Assembly: GCA_900766735.1 (NCBI GenBank)
Contig: CAAFWO010000042.1
Coordinates: forward strand, 1 to 21,667
Source of the DNA: Clostridia bacterium
GTDB taxonomy: Bacteria; Bacillota; Clostridia; CAKSNL01; HGM11501
DNA length: 21,667 bases
Reading direction: 5' to 3'
A program made the position numbers and the translations under genes. The notes under the pieces are model-generated. The model saw nothing but the letters and a program-made list of their open reading frames with translations, ran no database searches and was not told the origin of the DNA. Below are positions 15,015 through 21,667 of this stretch, piece by piece. How positions within the stretch are numbered: position 1 is the first letter of the stretch; each line of letters begins with the position of its first letter.

Positions 15015-15442
15015 TTTGCTCTCTCCGAAAGGTAGTCCATCGCTTCAAGATAGCCCGAAAAGCCCTTGCCCATTATCGTTTTTTCTGCGACGAGCCTGAC
15101 ATAGCTTATCTGCCTGAAATCCTCCCTTTTCGAAACGTCGGATATATGCACCTCGACCGTCGGAATCTTCACTGCCGAGAGCGCGTCCAAAACAGCGACG
15201 CTCGTGTGCGTGTATGCCGCGGGGTTTATGACTATCCCGTCATACTTTTTATAAGCCTTTTGAATCTCGTCCACAATGTCGCCCTCGTGGTTGGACTGAA
15301 AAAGTGTGACATCAATATTTTTTTCATCGGCGTGCTTTTTTATCATGGCGCAAAGGTCGTCATAGCTCCCGCTTCCGTATATCTCCTTTTCCCTTATTCC
15401 GAGCATATTGATGTTAGGCCCGTTAATTACCAGTATCTTCAC
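15011..15442 (-). CDS. aroQ: 3-dehydroquinate dehydratase, type II
   Basis: About 143 residues, dehydrates 3-dehydroquinate to 3-dehydroshikimate. Typical type II motifs: VINGPNINMLGIRE with the flexible catalytic loop ending in Tyr (EIYGSGSYDDL), FQSNHEGDIVDEIQKA, INPAAYTHTSVAVLDAL with the catalytic His and VEVHISDVSKREDFRQ. I chose GTG 15442 (VKILVINGPN), eight bases after AAGGAG; a GTG at 15451 overlaps that site. It overlaps the aroE-aroK fusion by 20 bases. Confidence 0.94.
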   Translation of the reverse strand: MKILVINGPNINMLGIREKEIYGSGSYDDLCAMIKKHADEKNIDVTLFQSNHEGDIVDEIQKAYKKYDGIVINPAAYTHTSVAVLDALSAVKIPTVEVHISDVSKREDFRQISYVRLVAEKTIMGKGFSGYLEAMDYLSERAK

Positions 15443-16676
15443 CCGAAACACTCCTTATAATTTTTTCGGCGTTCCTCTTTCTGTCTATCCCGGGAACGAT
15501 TTTTATGTCCGCCGTGCCCAAATAAATTGGGTATCGCTCGCTATAACGCGCGGAAAGCTTTTCCATGTCGCACGAGAGCGGCCTGTCAGCCGTCGGCTTA
15601 ATAAATTCTATCGGCCTGTCGATAAAGACGACTTTTCCGTTCCGCTTAAGCGCGGTGACGTTTTCCTCTTTTAACACCGCTCCGCCGCCGGTCGCAATCA
15701 CAGCGCCCGTAAGGCCGGAAAGCTTTTTCACGGCTGCCGTCTCCTTTTCGCGGAAGGCCGCCTCGCCCTCCGAGGCTATTATCTCATCCGGCGATGACGA
15801 AAACATATTTTTTATCTCGTCGTCCGTGTCATAAAACGCTTTTCCCGTTTTCTTTGCGATGATCTTTCCGAGCGTGCTCTTGCCCGAGCCCGGCATTCCG
15901 GTGAGCACGATGTTCTCTTTTTCCGATAATATCTTTTTGTATATATTATTTATCACGCGCCCGTCGCCCTCGTCGCCCGTGAAATACCGGTATGCGTAAA
16001 ACGCCTGGGCGACCAGCATATAAAGCCCGCCCGACGCTTTGATGCCGCGCTTTTTTGCCGATAATATGAGGTTCGTCCGAAGCGGATTATACACCGCGTC
16101 GATCACTCCCGTAAGGTGAGGGAACCTTTCTATGTCAACGCTCACGCCTTCGGTATCGGGAAACATTCCGGCCGGCGTCGTGTTTACTATTATCTCGGCG
16201 CCCGGGTAATTTTCATACGCCCCGTCATAGGTCAGCGCCCCGTCTTTTCCGGAGCGTGAGACCCTTTTTATCTCCTTCGCGCCGAGGCTTTTTAAGACCG
16301 CCGCGGCCGTTCTGCTCGTTCCGCCCGTGCCCAAAATGAGCGCCGTTTTCCCCTCGGGGTCGATTCCGGTTTTTAATATGAGGCTTCTCATTCCGGCAAA
16401 GTCCGTGTTATAACCCGAAAGGCGGCCGCCATTGTTCACGATGGTGTTGACAGCGCCGATCGCCTCTGCCTCCGGACTTATATACGAAAGAAAAGGAATG
16501 ACTTTTTCCTTATAGGGAATCGTCACGTTTATCGCCTTAAAGTCTGCCTTTTTCATAAAGTCCGAAAGAGAGTCCTCCGGAATTTCGGCAAGCTCATATT
16601 TATAGTCCGCCAAAAGAGCGTGAATGTCTTTTGAAAAGCTGTGCCCCAGCTTTTTGCCGATACAGCCGTATTCCAT
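15423..16676 (-). CDS. aroEK: Bifunctional shikimate dehydrogenase / shikimate kinase (AroE-AroK fusion)
   Basis: 417 residues forming two enzymes in one frame. Residues 1-250 are AroE: GHSFSK (11-16), NVTIPYK with catalytic Lys56, NTD with Asp92, the NADP loop GTGGTSR (116-122) and AQAF with Gln224. Residues 255-417 are AroK: P-loop GMPGSGKST (260-268), FYDTDDEI (281-288), FRE with Arg309, ATGGGAV (328-334), DRPL (364-367) and RYPIY (381-385). The two catalyse consecutive steps, dehydroshikimate to shikimate to shikimate-3-phosphate. The link near 245-254 is short and helical, with no stop or ribosome site. The ribosome site is AAGGGGGC; it starts 12 bases after aroC. All catalytic residues I can check are present. 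Confidence 0.93.
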   Translation of the reverse strand: MEYGCIGKKLGHSFSKDIHALLADYKYELAEIPEDSLSDFMKKADFKAINVTIPYKEKVIPFLSYISPEAEAIGAVNTIVNNGGRLSGYNTDFAGMRSLILKTGIDPEGKTALILGTGGTSRTAAAVLKSLGAKEIKRVSRSGKDGALTYDGAYENYPGAEIIVNTTPAGMFPDTEGVSVDIERFPHLTGVIDAVYNPLRTNLILSAKKRGIKASGGLYMLVAQAFYAYRYFTGDEGDGRVINNIYKKILSEKENIVLTGMPGSGKSTLGKIIAKKTGKAFYDTDDEIKNMFSSSPDEIIASEGEAAFREKETAAVKKLSGLTGAVIATGGGAVLKEENVTALKRNGKVVFIDRPIEFIKPTADRPLSCDMEKLSARYSERYPIYLGTADIKIVPGIDRKRNAEKIIRSVSGEDTGN

Positions 16677-16688
16677 TTTGCCGCCCCC

Positions 16689-17780
16689 TTAGAGTGCAAG
16701 GTAATCCGTGCCGAACCGCGCGGTAATAATATCCGCCAGCACGAACGCCGTCAGGCATTCGGCAACACAGCCGACCCTGTGGCAGATGCACGGGTCGTGC
16801 CTGCCCTTTATCTCTATCTCGCTGTCTGTACCCTTTTCAAAGTCCACCGTCTCCTGCTTTTTCGCGATGGACGGCGTGGGCTTTACCGCCAGGCGGAAGA
16901 TGACGGGCATTCCGTTCGATATTCCGCCGTTTATGCCGCCGTTGTTGTTCGTGCGCGTTAAAACTTTGCCGTCCTTCATATAAAACGGGTCGTTCGCCTC
17001 GCTCCCCCTCATATCGGAAATGGCAAAGCCCTTCCCGAATTCGATGCCCTTAACGCCGCCGAGCGAGAACATCGCGTGCGAAAGGCGGCTCTCCAGGCTG
17101 TCAAAATAAGGCTCGCCGAGGCCGGGCATAAGCCCTGTTATAACGGTCTCTGTCACTCCGCCGACAGAGTCTGACTCCGAGCGCGCCGCAAGAATTTTTT
17201 CCTGCATCTTTTCTCCGGCCTCGTCTGAAAGAACGGGAAAATTCATCGGCCTTAGCTTTTCTATGTCCTCATCGTAATTTATAAACTCACGGTCGCTCAC
17301 TCCGGCGCACCTGAAAACGTGAGTGCCGATCTTAATACCCTTTTTGTTGAGCGCAGGCATAAAGAGCGCGCCGGCGGCGACAATCGCCGCGGTGATCCTT
17401 CCGCTGAAGTGCCCTCCGCCCCGTCTGTCCTCAAAGCCGTGATATTTTGAGTATGCCGCCGCGTCCGCGTGGGACGGGCGCGCGAGCGATGAGATGGCTT
17501 TATAATCGCCGCTCCTTTGCGCGGTGTTGGGAATCTCGATCATTACGGGCGTTCCGGTCGTCATTCCGTTATAAACGCCGCTCAGGATCCTGTATTCGTC
17601 CGCCTCGACCCGGGCCGTTGAAACGAGCCCTGCCGGGCGGCGCTTTTTAAGATAAAACGCTATCTCTTCTTTTGAGACTTTAAGTCCCGGAGGCGGCGAA
17701 TCGATGAGCGCGCCGATCGCCTCGCCGTGGCTTTCGCCGAAGATCGAAAGGGTTATAGCGTCCCCAAAGGAATTTTTCAT
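16689..17780 (-). CDS. aroC: Chorismate synthase
   Basis: 363 residues, eliminates phosphate from EPSP to give chorismate using reduced FMN. Conserved parts: FGESHGEAIG (14-23), KKRRPAG, RPSHADAAAYSKY, GGGHFSGRITAA, DSVGGVTETVI, NNNGGINGGISNGMPV and GRHDPCI near the end. The C-terminal motif reads RHDPCICHRVGCVAEC, whereas most relatives have a RHDPCxxPRAxPxxEA form: Arg and Glu are kept but two Pro are lost. The start overlaps the aroB stop by four bases (ATGA). Confidence 0.94.
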   Translation of the reverse strand: MKNSFGDAITLSIFGESHGEAIGALIDSPPPGLKVSKEEIAFYLKKRRPAGLVSTARVEADEYRILSGVYNGMTTGTPVMIEIPNTAQRSGDYKAISSLARPSHADAAAYSKYHGFEDRRGGGHFSGRITAAIVAAGALFMPALNKKGIKIGTHVFRCAGVSDREFINYDEDIEKLRPMNFPVLSDEAGEKMQEKILAARSESDSVGGVTETVITGLMPGLGEPYFDSLESRLSHAMFSLGGVKGIEFGKGFAISDMRGSEANDPFYMKDGKVLTRTNNNGGINGGISNGMPVIFRLAVKPTPSIAKKQETVDFEKGTDSEIEIKGRHDPCICHRVGCVAECLTAFVLADIITARFGTDYLAL

Positions 17781-18802
17781 TCGACATCCTCCTTCTGTAC
17801 CTTTTTGACCAGTTCTTTTATCTCGTCAAGCGTCTTATCCTCGATGCGGTACGTTCCTATCTTGTCGCAGAACACCATCGAGACCTTGTCGCCGCGGGAC
17901 TTTTTGTCGTGCGTAACGGCGGATAATATCTTGCTCGCCGTGACTTTGTATCTCGTCATCAATTCAAGGTTTAAAAGCGCGTTTCTGATCCGCTCCTTCG
18001 CCTCGCCCGTGGAGGTATACATCATTCCGAAGGCGACGCACTGGCCGTGCGTGAACTTGCCCAGACCCGAGGTCGACTCGATCGCGTGGCCGATCGTGTG
18101 CCCGAAATTCAAGACTTTCCGGACACCCGTCTCCTTCGCGTCCTCCTCGACGACTTTTTTCTTAATCATTAGTGAGCGCGTGACTATCTCCTCATAGTTA
18201 TCGATCGGGTCGTCCTCCGTTTCAAAAAGCTTAAAAAGCTCCTCGTCGAACGTCGCGGCCATCTTAACGCTCTCGGCAAGGCCGGACGCGACCTCGATGT
18301 CGGGAAGCGTCTCGATCAGCGCCGGGTCTATTATAACGCCCTTTGGCTGATAGAACGAGCCGACAGCGTTTTTATAGTTCTTAAAATCGACCGCTGTCTT
18401 TCCGCCGATGGAGGAATCCATCTGTGAAAGCACCGTCGTCGGAATATTGTAAAAGTCGATTCCGCGCATATAGATCGACGCGGCAAAGCCTGCCATATCG
18501 CCCACGACACCGCCGCCGACAGCGACAACCGCGTCGCCGCGCGTGAAGCCGCGCTCTATCATACAGCCAAGGATTGTCTCGATCATTTCAAAATTTTTAT
18601 TTTCCTCGCCCTCGGGAATCACTGTGATAGAAGCCTCTTTGCACTGCTCATAGACCTCGTCGCCGTATTCTTCGGGCACGCCGGAATCGGTCACAATCAT
18701 TACCTTTCTGTTAAGGTTAAAAAGCTCTCCGGCCTTTTTTATCGCATTTTTTTCGATCGTGATGTCGTAACTGTCACGCCCGAGCTCGACCCGTAACTTC
18801 AT
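17777..18802 (-). CDS. aroB: 3-dehydroquinate synthase
   Basis: 341 residues, cyclises DAHP to 3-dehydroquinate, needs NAD+ and a divalent metal. Motifs: PEGEENKN (63-70), VAVGGGVVGDMAGFAAS (93-109), MRGIDFYNIPTTVLSQMDSS (112-131) and GGKTAVDF. Metal ligands are Glu177 (GLAES), His235 (LNFGHTIGHAIE) and His252 (THGQCVAFGM). Length is normal for single-domain AroB. The ATG overlaps the pheA stop (ATGA) and the gene overlaps aroC by four bases. Confidence 0.95.
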   Translation of the reverse strand: MKLRVELGRDSYDITIEKNAIKKAGELFNLNRKVMIVTDSGVPEEYGDEVYEQCKEASITVIPEGEENKNFEMIETILGCMIERGFTRGDAVVAVGGGVVGDMAGFAASIYMRGIDFYNIPTTVLSQMDSSIGGKTAVDFKNYKNAVGSFYQPKGVIIDPALIETLPDIEVASGLAESVKMAATFDEELFKLFETEDDPIDNYEEIVTRSLMIKKKVVEEDAKETGVRKVLNFGHTIGHAIESTSGLGKFTHGQCVAFGMMYTSTGEAKERIRNALLNLELMTRYKVTASKILSAVTHDKKSRGDKVSMVFCDKIGTYRIEDKTLDEIKELVKKVQKEDVE

Positions 18803-19908
18803 TTTTCTTCACCGCCGTCCTTCAATTTAACTTCCTTTTCAAAGCTTCCGGCAACCTTTATTTCGTTGCACGCCTTTTTAAGCTCCGAAAGCATCTGTTC
18901 GCCGTTTCCGCCGATCAGCGAGCCCGTTCCTTCGGCATAGAAGTAATAGTCCCAGATGAGCTCCTTTGTCGGGCGGCTCTTTAATGCCTTTAAGTTATAG
19001 CCGTATTTACCGATGGTTCTTATCGCCTCGCCCAGGGCTCCGGCCTCGTTCTTAACGGTGAAGAACATCACAAAGTGCTTATTTAACTCAGAATCCGCGT
19101 TCGGCGCCTTTGAGAAAACGGCAAACCTTGTCGTGTTGCTGCTGCTCTGATTTATGTTTGTTTCCAGAACTTCAAGGCCGTATATCTTTGCCGCGGCCTC
19201 GGAGGCTATCGCGCCGACCGACTTATCGCCGCCCTCGGCGCAAAGCTTTGCGGCAACCGCCGTGTTTTCGCATTCTTTCGCCGAAAAGCCGTTATCCTCG
19301 ATATATTTCTCGCACTGGGAGAGCGCCTGCGAGTGGCTTACGACCGTCTTTATCTCATCTTTTTTCGTGCCGGGTTTTGCCAAAAGGTTATGCGTTATCT
19401 CAAGGTCATATATCCCGGTGATGTGAAGATCGCCGAAAAAGGCAAGGTCCATCACCTGCGCGACGTCGCCTGCGAAGCTGTTCTCGATCGGGAGCACCGC
19501 GCAGTCGCACTCGCCGGACTCGACCGCTTCATAGGCCTTCTTAAAGTTCGGGTACGGCTTATAGACAGCCTTCTCGAATATCTCCATCGCCGCCTCGTGC
19601 GCGAATGCGCCGGGTACGCCGGCATATGCGACGGTGCGCCCGTTAATGAGCCTTCTCTGATAGTTTTTTGAGATTCTCATCGTGTTCTCGATAAAGTCCG
19701 TATAATAGCTTTTCAAGGCGTTGTCTTTTATGTATTTTAAATTCTTTTCGATGACGAACGCCTCACGCGACGCGTCAAACACCTGAAGTCCGTTCTCGAT
19801 CTTATACTCCGCAACGTCCGCCACGGCCTTCATTCTGCGCTCAAAAAGCTCCGCCATTTTTTCGTCAACGCCGTTTATCTCGTTTCTTGCATCATCAAGC
19901 TTTGTCAC
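18799..19908 (-). CDS. pheA: Chorismate mutase / prephenate dehydratase (P-protein)
   Basis: 369 residues with three domains. 1-88 is an AroQ-class chorismate mutase (RNEINGVDEKMAELFERR; Lys36; final helix ENTMRISKNYQRR). 92-268 is prephenate dehydratase (VAYAGVPGAFAHEAA; PIENSFAGDV; NTTRFAVF with the catalytic Thr-Arg-Phe at 260-262). About 278-358 is an ACT domain with GALGEAI and a KSRP in place of the ESRP that binds phenylalanine in many enzymes, a change also seen in clostridial relatives as I recall. It commits chorismate to phenylpyruvate. The start is GTG 19908 behind AGGGGCGG and overlaps the regulator gene by 14 bases. Confidence 0.94.
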   Translation of the reverse strand: MTKLDDARNEINGVDEKMAELFERRMKAVADVAEYKIENGLQVFDASREAFVIEKNLKYIKDNALKSYYTDFIENTMRISKNYQRRLINGRTVAYAGVPGAFAHEAAMEIFEKAVYKPYPNFKKAYEAVESGECDCAVLPIENSFAGDVAQVMDLAFFGDLHITGIYDLEITHNLLAKPGTKKDEIKTVVSHSQALSQCEKYIEDNGFSAKECENTAVAAKLCAEGGDKSVGAIASEAAAKIYGLEVLETNINQSSSNTTRFAVFSKAPNADSELNKHFVMFFTVKNEAGALGEAIRTIGKYGYNLKALKSRPTKELIWDYYFYAEGTGSLIGGNGEQMLSELKKACNEIKVAGSFEKEVKLKDGGEEK

Positions 19909-20713
19909 TTCTAACCGCCCCTTTTATTTCTTTCTCGCTTTTAATTTTCTTGTAAACACAGGTGTAGAGCACATTAATCGCCGTTATCTGCCCCTGTATG
20001 AGCGGAATATCCGCCTCGTAATAATTTTCGCCCTCCGCGCCGGAATCTATCACGATGTCCGAAACGCCGGAAAGCGGAGAGTCCGCCCCGTCGGTCAGGC
20101 TTATCACCGCCGCGCCGGAGCTTCTTGCGATTTTTGCCGCCTCCGTCACCGGCTTCGTCTTTCCCGAGGAGGAAACGGCAAAAAGCACGTCTCCCTTATT
20201 TAAGAGCGAAGCCTTCATCTTCGCCATTATCATATCGTTGCTGAAAAAGCACTGCGGAAGTATGCCGAGAAAACCGATATAGGCATACCGTGCCGCGACG
20301 GCGGACGCGCCGAGCCCCGTAAATATCACCGTTCCGGCATTTGAAAGCGCTTCGACCGCCTTGTCCAAAACGCCGTTTTTAAGGCTCTCTTTGCAATTTT
20401 CGACCATTTTTAATGAATCTGTGCAAACGCGGTCGCATATCGCCAGATTGTCAGGCGCTATTTCCTCTTTTTTTTCTTTTTTCGGCGCTGAAGATAAGAC
20501 CTTCTTAAACTCCTTAAAGCCTGATACGCCGATCTTTTCAAGCAACCGGCAGACCGTTGCATAGCTCACGCCGGCCTCGGCCGCGAGTGATGAAATCGTG
20601 CAGTTATCCATATCGGATATATGGCACATCACCGTGTCGATAAGCCGCGCCTCGGCCTTTTTCGCGGTCTTTCTCATGCTCTTTAACCTGGAAATGCATA
20701 GAGTATCCTCCAT
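19895..20713 (-). CDS. MurR/RpiR-family transcriptional regulator (HTH + SIS), first gene of the aro operon
   Basis: 272 residues. An N-terminal HTH_6 domain has its recognition region near 38-62 (ISSLAAEAGVSYATVCRLLE, then KIGVSGFKEFK). A SIS sugar-phosphate domain covers about 115-245, with FTGLGASAVAARY (131-143), the SSSGKT phosphate loop (181-186) and VISLTDGADSPLSGVSD. RpiR proteins act as dimers binding palindromes and responding to phosphosugars. It has its own consensus promoter, a strong AAGGAGG site and a 14-base overlap with pheA, so it is co-expressed with the eight biosynthetic genes. The ligand is unknown; erythrose-4-phosphate or another phosphorylated pathway sugar would fit, which is inference. 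Confidence 0.88.
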   Translation of the reverse strand: MEDTLCISRLKSMRKTAKKAEARLIDTVMCHISDMDNCTISSLAAEAGVSYATVCRLLEKIGVSGFKEFKKVLSSAPKKEKKEEIAPDNLAICDRVCTDSLKMVENCKESLKNGVLDKAVEALSNAGTVIFTGLGASAVAARYAYIGFLGILPQCFFSNDMIMAKMKASLLNKGDVLFAVSSSGKTKPVTEAAKIARSSGAAVISLTDGADSPLSGVSDIVIDSGAEGENYYEADIPLIQGQITAINVLYTCVYKKIKSEKEIKGAVRSDKA

Positions 20714-20735
20714 ATAACCGCCTCCTTATTTTTCA

Positions 20736-20764
20736 AGTATAGCATTTTTGATATAAATTGTCAA
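20736..20764 (-). promoter_or_regulatory. Sigma-A promoter of the aro operon
   Basis: Minus strand TTGACA (20759-20764, perfect), 17-base spacer, TATACT (20736-20741) with TG one base before it. The predicted start near 20729 leaves a leader of only about 16 bases that is little more than the ribosome site AAGGAGG (20721-20727). There is therefore no room for a T-box or attenuator behind this promoter. Confidence 0.88.
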
Positions 20765-20774
20765 CGATATATCA
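20749..20774. promoter_or_regulatory. Candidate operator: TGATATA inverted repeat centred on the aro -35
   Basis: TGATATA (20749-20755), 12 bases, TATATCA (20768-20774). The centre (20761-20762) falls within the -35 hexamer. A further direct copy in the form TTTTTGATATA occurs at 20840-20850, repeating 20745-20755 exactly. The placement fits a repressor blocking the promoter, most simply the RpiR-like protein itself. Confidence 0.45.
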
Positions 20775-20897
20775 TTTTTATTTGCTATAAATTCATTCAA
20801 AATAGCTTTTTCACCAATCATATTTAAATTGTAACCGTTTTTTTGATATATTTTTCTTTTAAGGCGCGCATCGCCCGGCCCGATAGGGCTAAACTTC

Positions 20898-20926
20898 TTG
20901 ACAAAAGAGCGCCGAAATGCTATCAT
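20898..20926 (+). promoter_or_regulatory. Sigma-A promoter of metN
   Basis: TTGACA (20898-20903), 17-base spacer, TATCAT (20921-20926) with TG one base before it. The predicted start near 20933 leaves a leader of about 25 bases, too short for a SAM riboswitch or T-box. The ribosome site is ACGGAG (20944-20949). Confidence 0.85.
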
Positions 20927-20957
20927 ACAAGTATTACATTTAAACGGAGTGTTTAAT

Positions 20958-21667
20958 ATGATAGAAATTAAAGATCTTCAGAAAACATTCAAGGTCAACG
21001 GAGAGGACTTTAACGCCCTTTCGGATGTCAGCCTTTCGATCAATGACGGCGACATTTACGGAATCATCGGCATGAGCGGCGCGGGAAAAAGCACGCTCGT
21101 TCGGTGCATCAATATGTTAGAGAGGCCGACAAAGGGCGCCGTTTTAATCAACGGCCGCGACATGGGCTCGCTTTCCGATGCCGAGCTTCGAAAGATCAGA
21201 AGAAAGGTGACGATGATATTTCAGTCGTTCAACCTTTTGATGCAAAGGACATGCCTTAAAAACATCTGCTTTCCTTTGGAGCTTGCCGGCGTTAAAAAGT
21301 CGGAGGCTAAAAAAAGAGCGGCCGAGCTTCTTAAAATAGTCGGCCTTCCCGACAAGGCAAACGCCTATCCGGCACAGCTTTCGGGCGGCCAGCAGCAAAG
21401 GATCGCCATTGCACGCGCCCTTGCGACGGATCCTGAGGTGCTCCTTTGCGACGAGGCGACAAGCGCTCTTGATCCGCAGACGACGCACTCGATTCTGGAG
21501 CTTATAAAAGACATAAATAAAAAGATGGGCATAACCGTCATCATCATCACGCATCAGATGAGCGTTGTCGAAGAAATTTGGAATCACGACGCCATTTTGG
21601 ACGGCGGCCTTGTTGTCAAGGAGGGGCTTGTGTGGGACGGCTTCTCGGCTGCCAAATCCGCCGCGGC
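20958..21667 (+). CDS. metN: MetN, methionine import ATPase (partial, 3' end outside window)
   Basis: About 236 codons from ATG 20958 to the right edge with no stop. Cytoplasmic ATPase of the MetNIQ methionine ABC importer. It begins MIEIKDLQKTFKVNGEDFNA; Walker A is GMSGAGKST followed by LVRCINMLERPTKG, the typical MetN wording; then FQSFNLLMQRT (Q-loop), LSGGQQQR (signature), VLLCDEATSALDP (Walker B) and IITHQM (switch His). The C-terminal NIL regulatory domain expected in MetN (about 340 residues in full) would lie beyond the window. It is the only plus-strand gene and is divergent from the aro operon; metI and metQ would be expected next but are not visible. Confidence 0.85.
   Translation, partial: MIEIKDLQKTFKVNGEDFNALSDVSLSINDGDIYGIIGMSGAGKSTLVRCINMLERPTKGAVLINGRDMGSLSDAELRKIRRKVTMIFQSFNLLMQRTCLKNICFPLELAGVKKSEAKKRAAELLKIVGLPDKANAYPAQLSGGQQQRIAIARALATDPEVLLCDEATSALDPQTTHSILELIKDINKKMGITVIIITHQMSVVEEIWNHDAILDGGLVVKEGLVWDGFSAAKSAA

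Noticed and set aside
20862..20889. GC-rich hairpin near GCCCGGCCCGATAGGGC upstream of metN
   Set aside because: Short, no T-tract, and placed before the metN -35; no support for a terminator.
20726..20926. Minus-strand open frame (66 codons) upstream of the rpiR-like gene
   Set aside because: It covers the two divergent promoters and has no ribosome site; composition is AT-rich noise.
20714..20957. T-box or SAM riboswitch ahead of the aro operon or metN
   Set aside because: The promoters leave leaders of only about 16 and 25 bases, too short for either element, and no T-box or S-box sequence is visible.

Overview
The window reads as chromosomal DNA of an anaerobic Firmicute of the class Clostridia (an Oscillospiraceae-like gut or rumen bacterium is my guess). 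The reasons are the trimeric [FeFe]-hydrogenase, a group II ECF transporter, strong AGGAGG-type ribosome sites, sigma-A promoters and mid-range GC. Almost everything is on the minus strand, so operons read right to left; only metN at the right edge is on the plus strand. I saw no rRNA, tRNA, CRISPR array, insertion sequence or phage gene.

Layout, left to right. (1) 1-2353: ecfA1-ecfA2-ecfT, the energy-coupling module of a vitamin/ion importer, with its own promoter; ecfT runs off the left edge. (2) 2366-6649: hydC-hydB-hydA, an NADH/ferredoxin-linked electron-bifurcating [FeFe]-hydrogenase, with a promoter carrying two operator-like palindromes and a terminator. (3) 6680-8131: a CNNM/CBS/CorC membrane protein gene whose promoter is overlapped by an 18-bp-arm inverted repeat. 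(4) 8159-8622: a small secreted cysteine-rich protein gene that appears broken by two frameshifts. (5) 8683-11842: a tightly packed run of six small genes, several resembling immunity-type families (DUF4304, DUF4279, HEAT-like) plus a HELTH zincin-like protein, with promoter and terminator. (6) 11893-20764: a nine-gene operon, rpiR-like regulator, pheA, aroB, aroC, aroE-aroK fusion, aroQ, aroA, tyrA, aroF, holding all seven shikimate steps and the branches to phenylpyruvate and hydroxyphenylpyruvate. (7) 20714-20957: a divergent control region; then metN (partial), the ATPase of a methionine importer.

How the parts work together: the hydrogenase would dispose of fermentation electrons as H2. 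The aro operon turns PEP and erythrose-4-phosphate into chorismate, then prephenate, phenylpyruvate and 4-hydroxyphenylpyruvate, and its genes overlap by 4-20 bases, so translation is likely coupled. The most unusual features are a phosphosugar-type (SIS domain) regulator heading an aromatic amino acid operon, with a repeated TGATATA motif at its promoter, and the orphan immunity-like cluster inserted between housekeeping operons.
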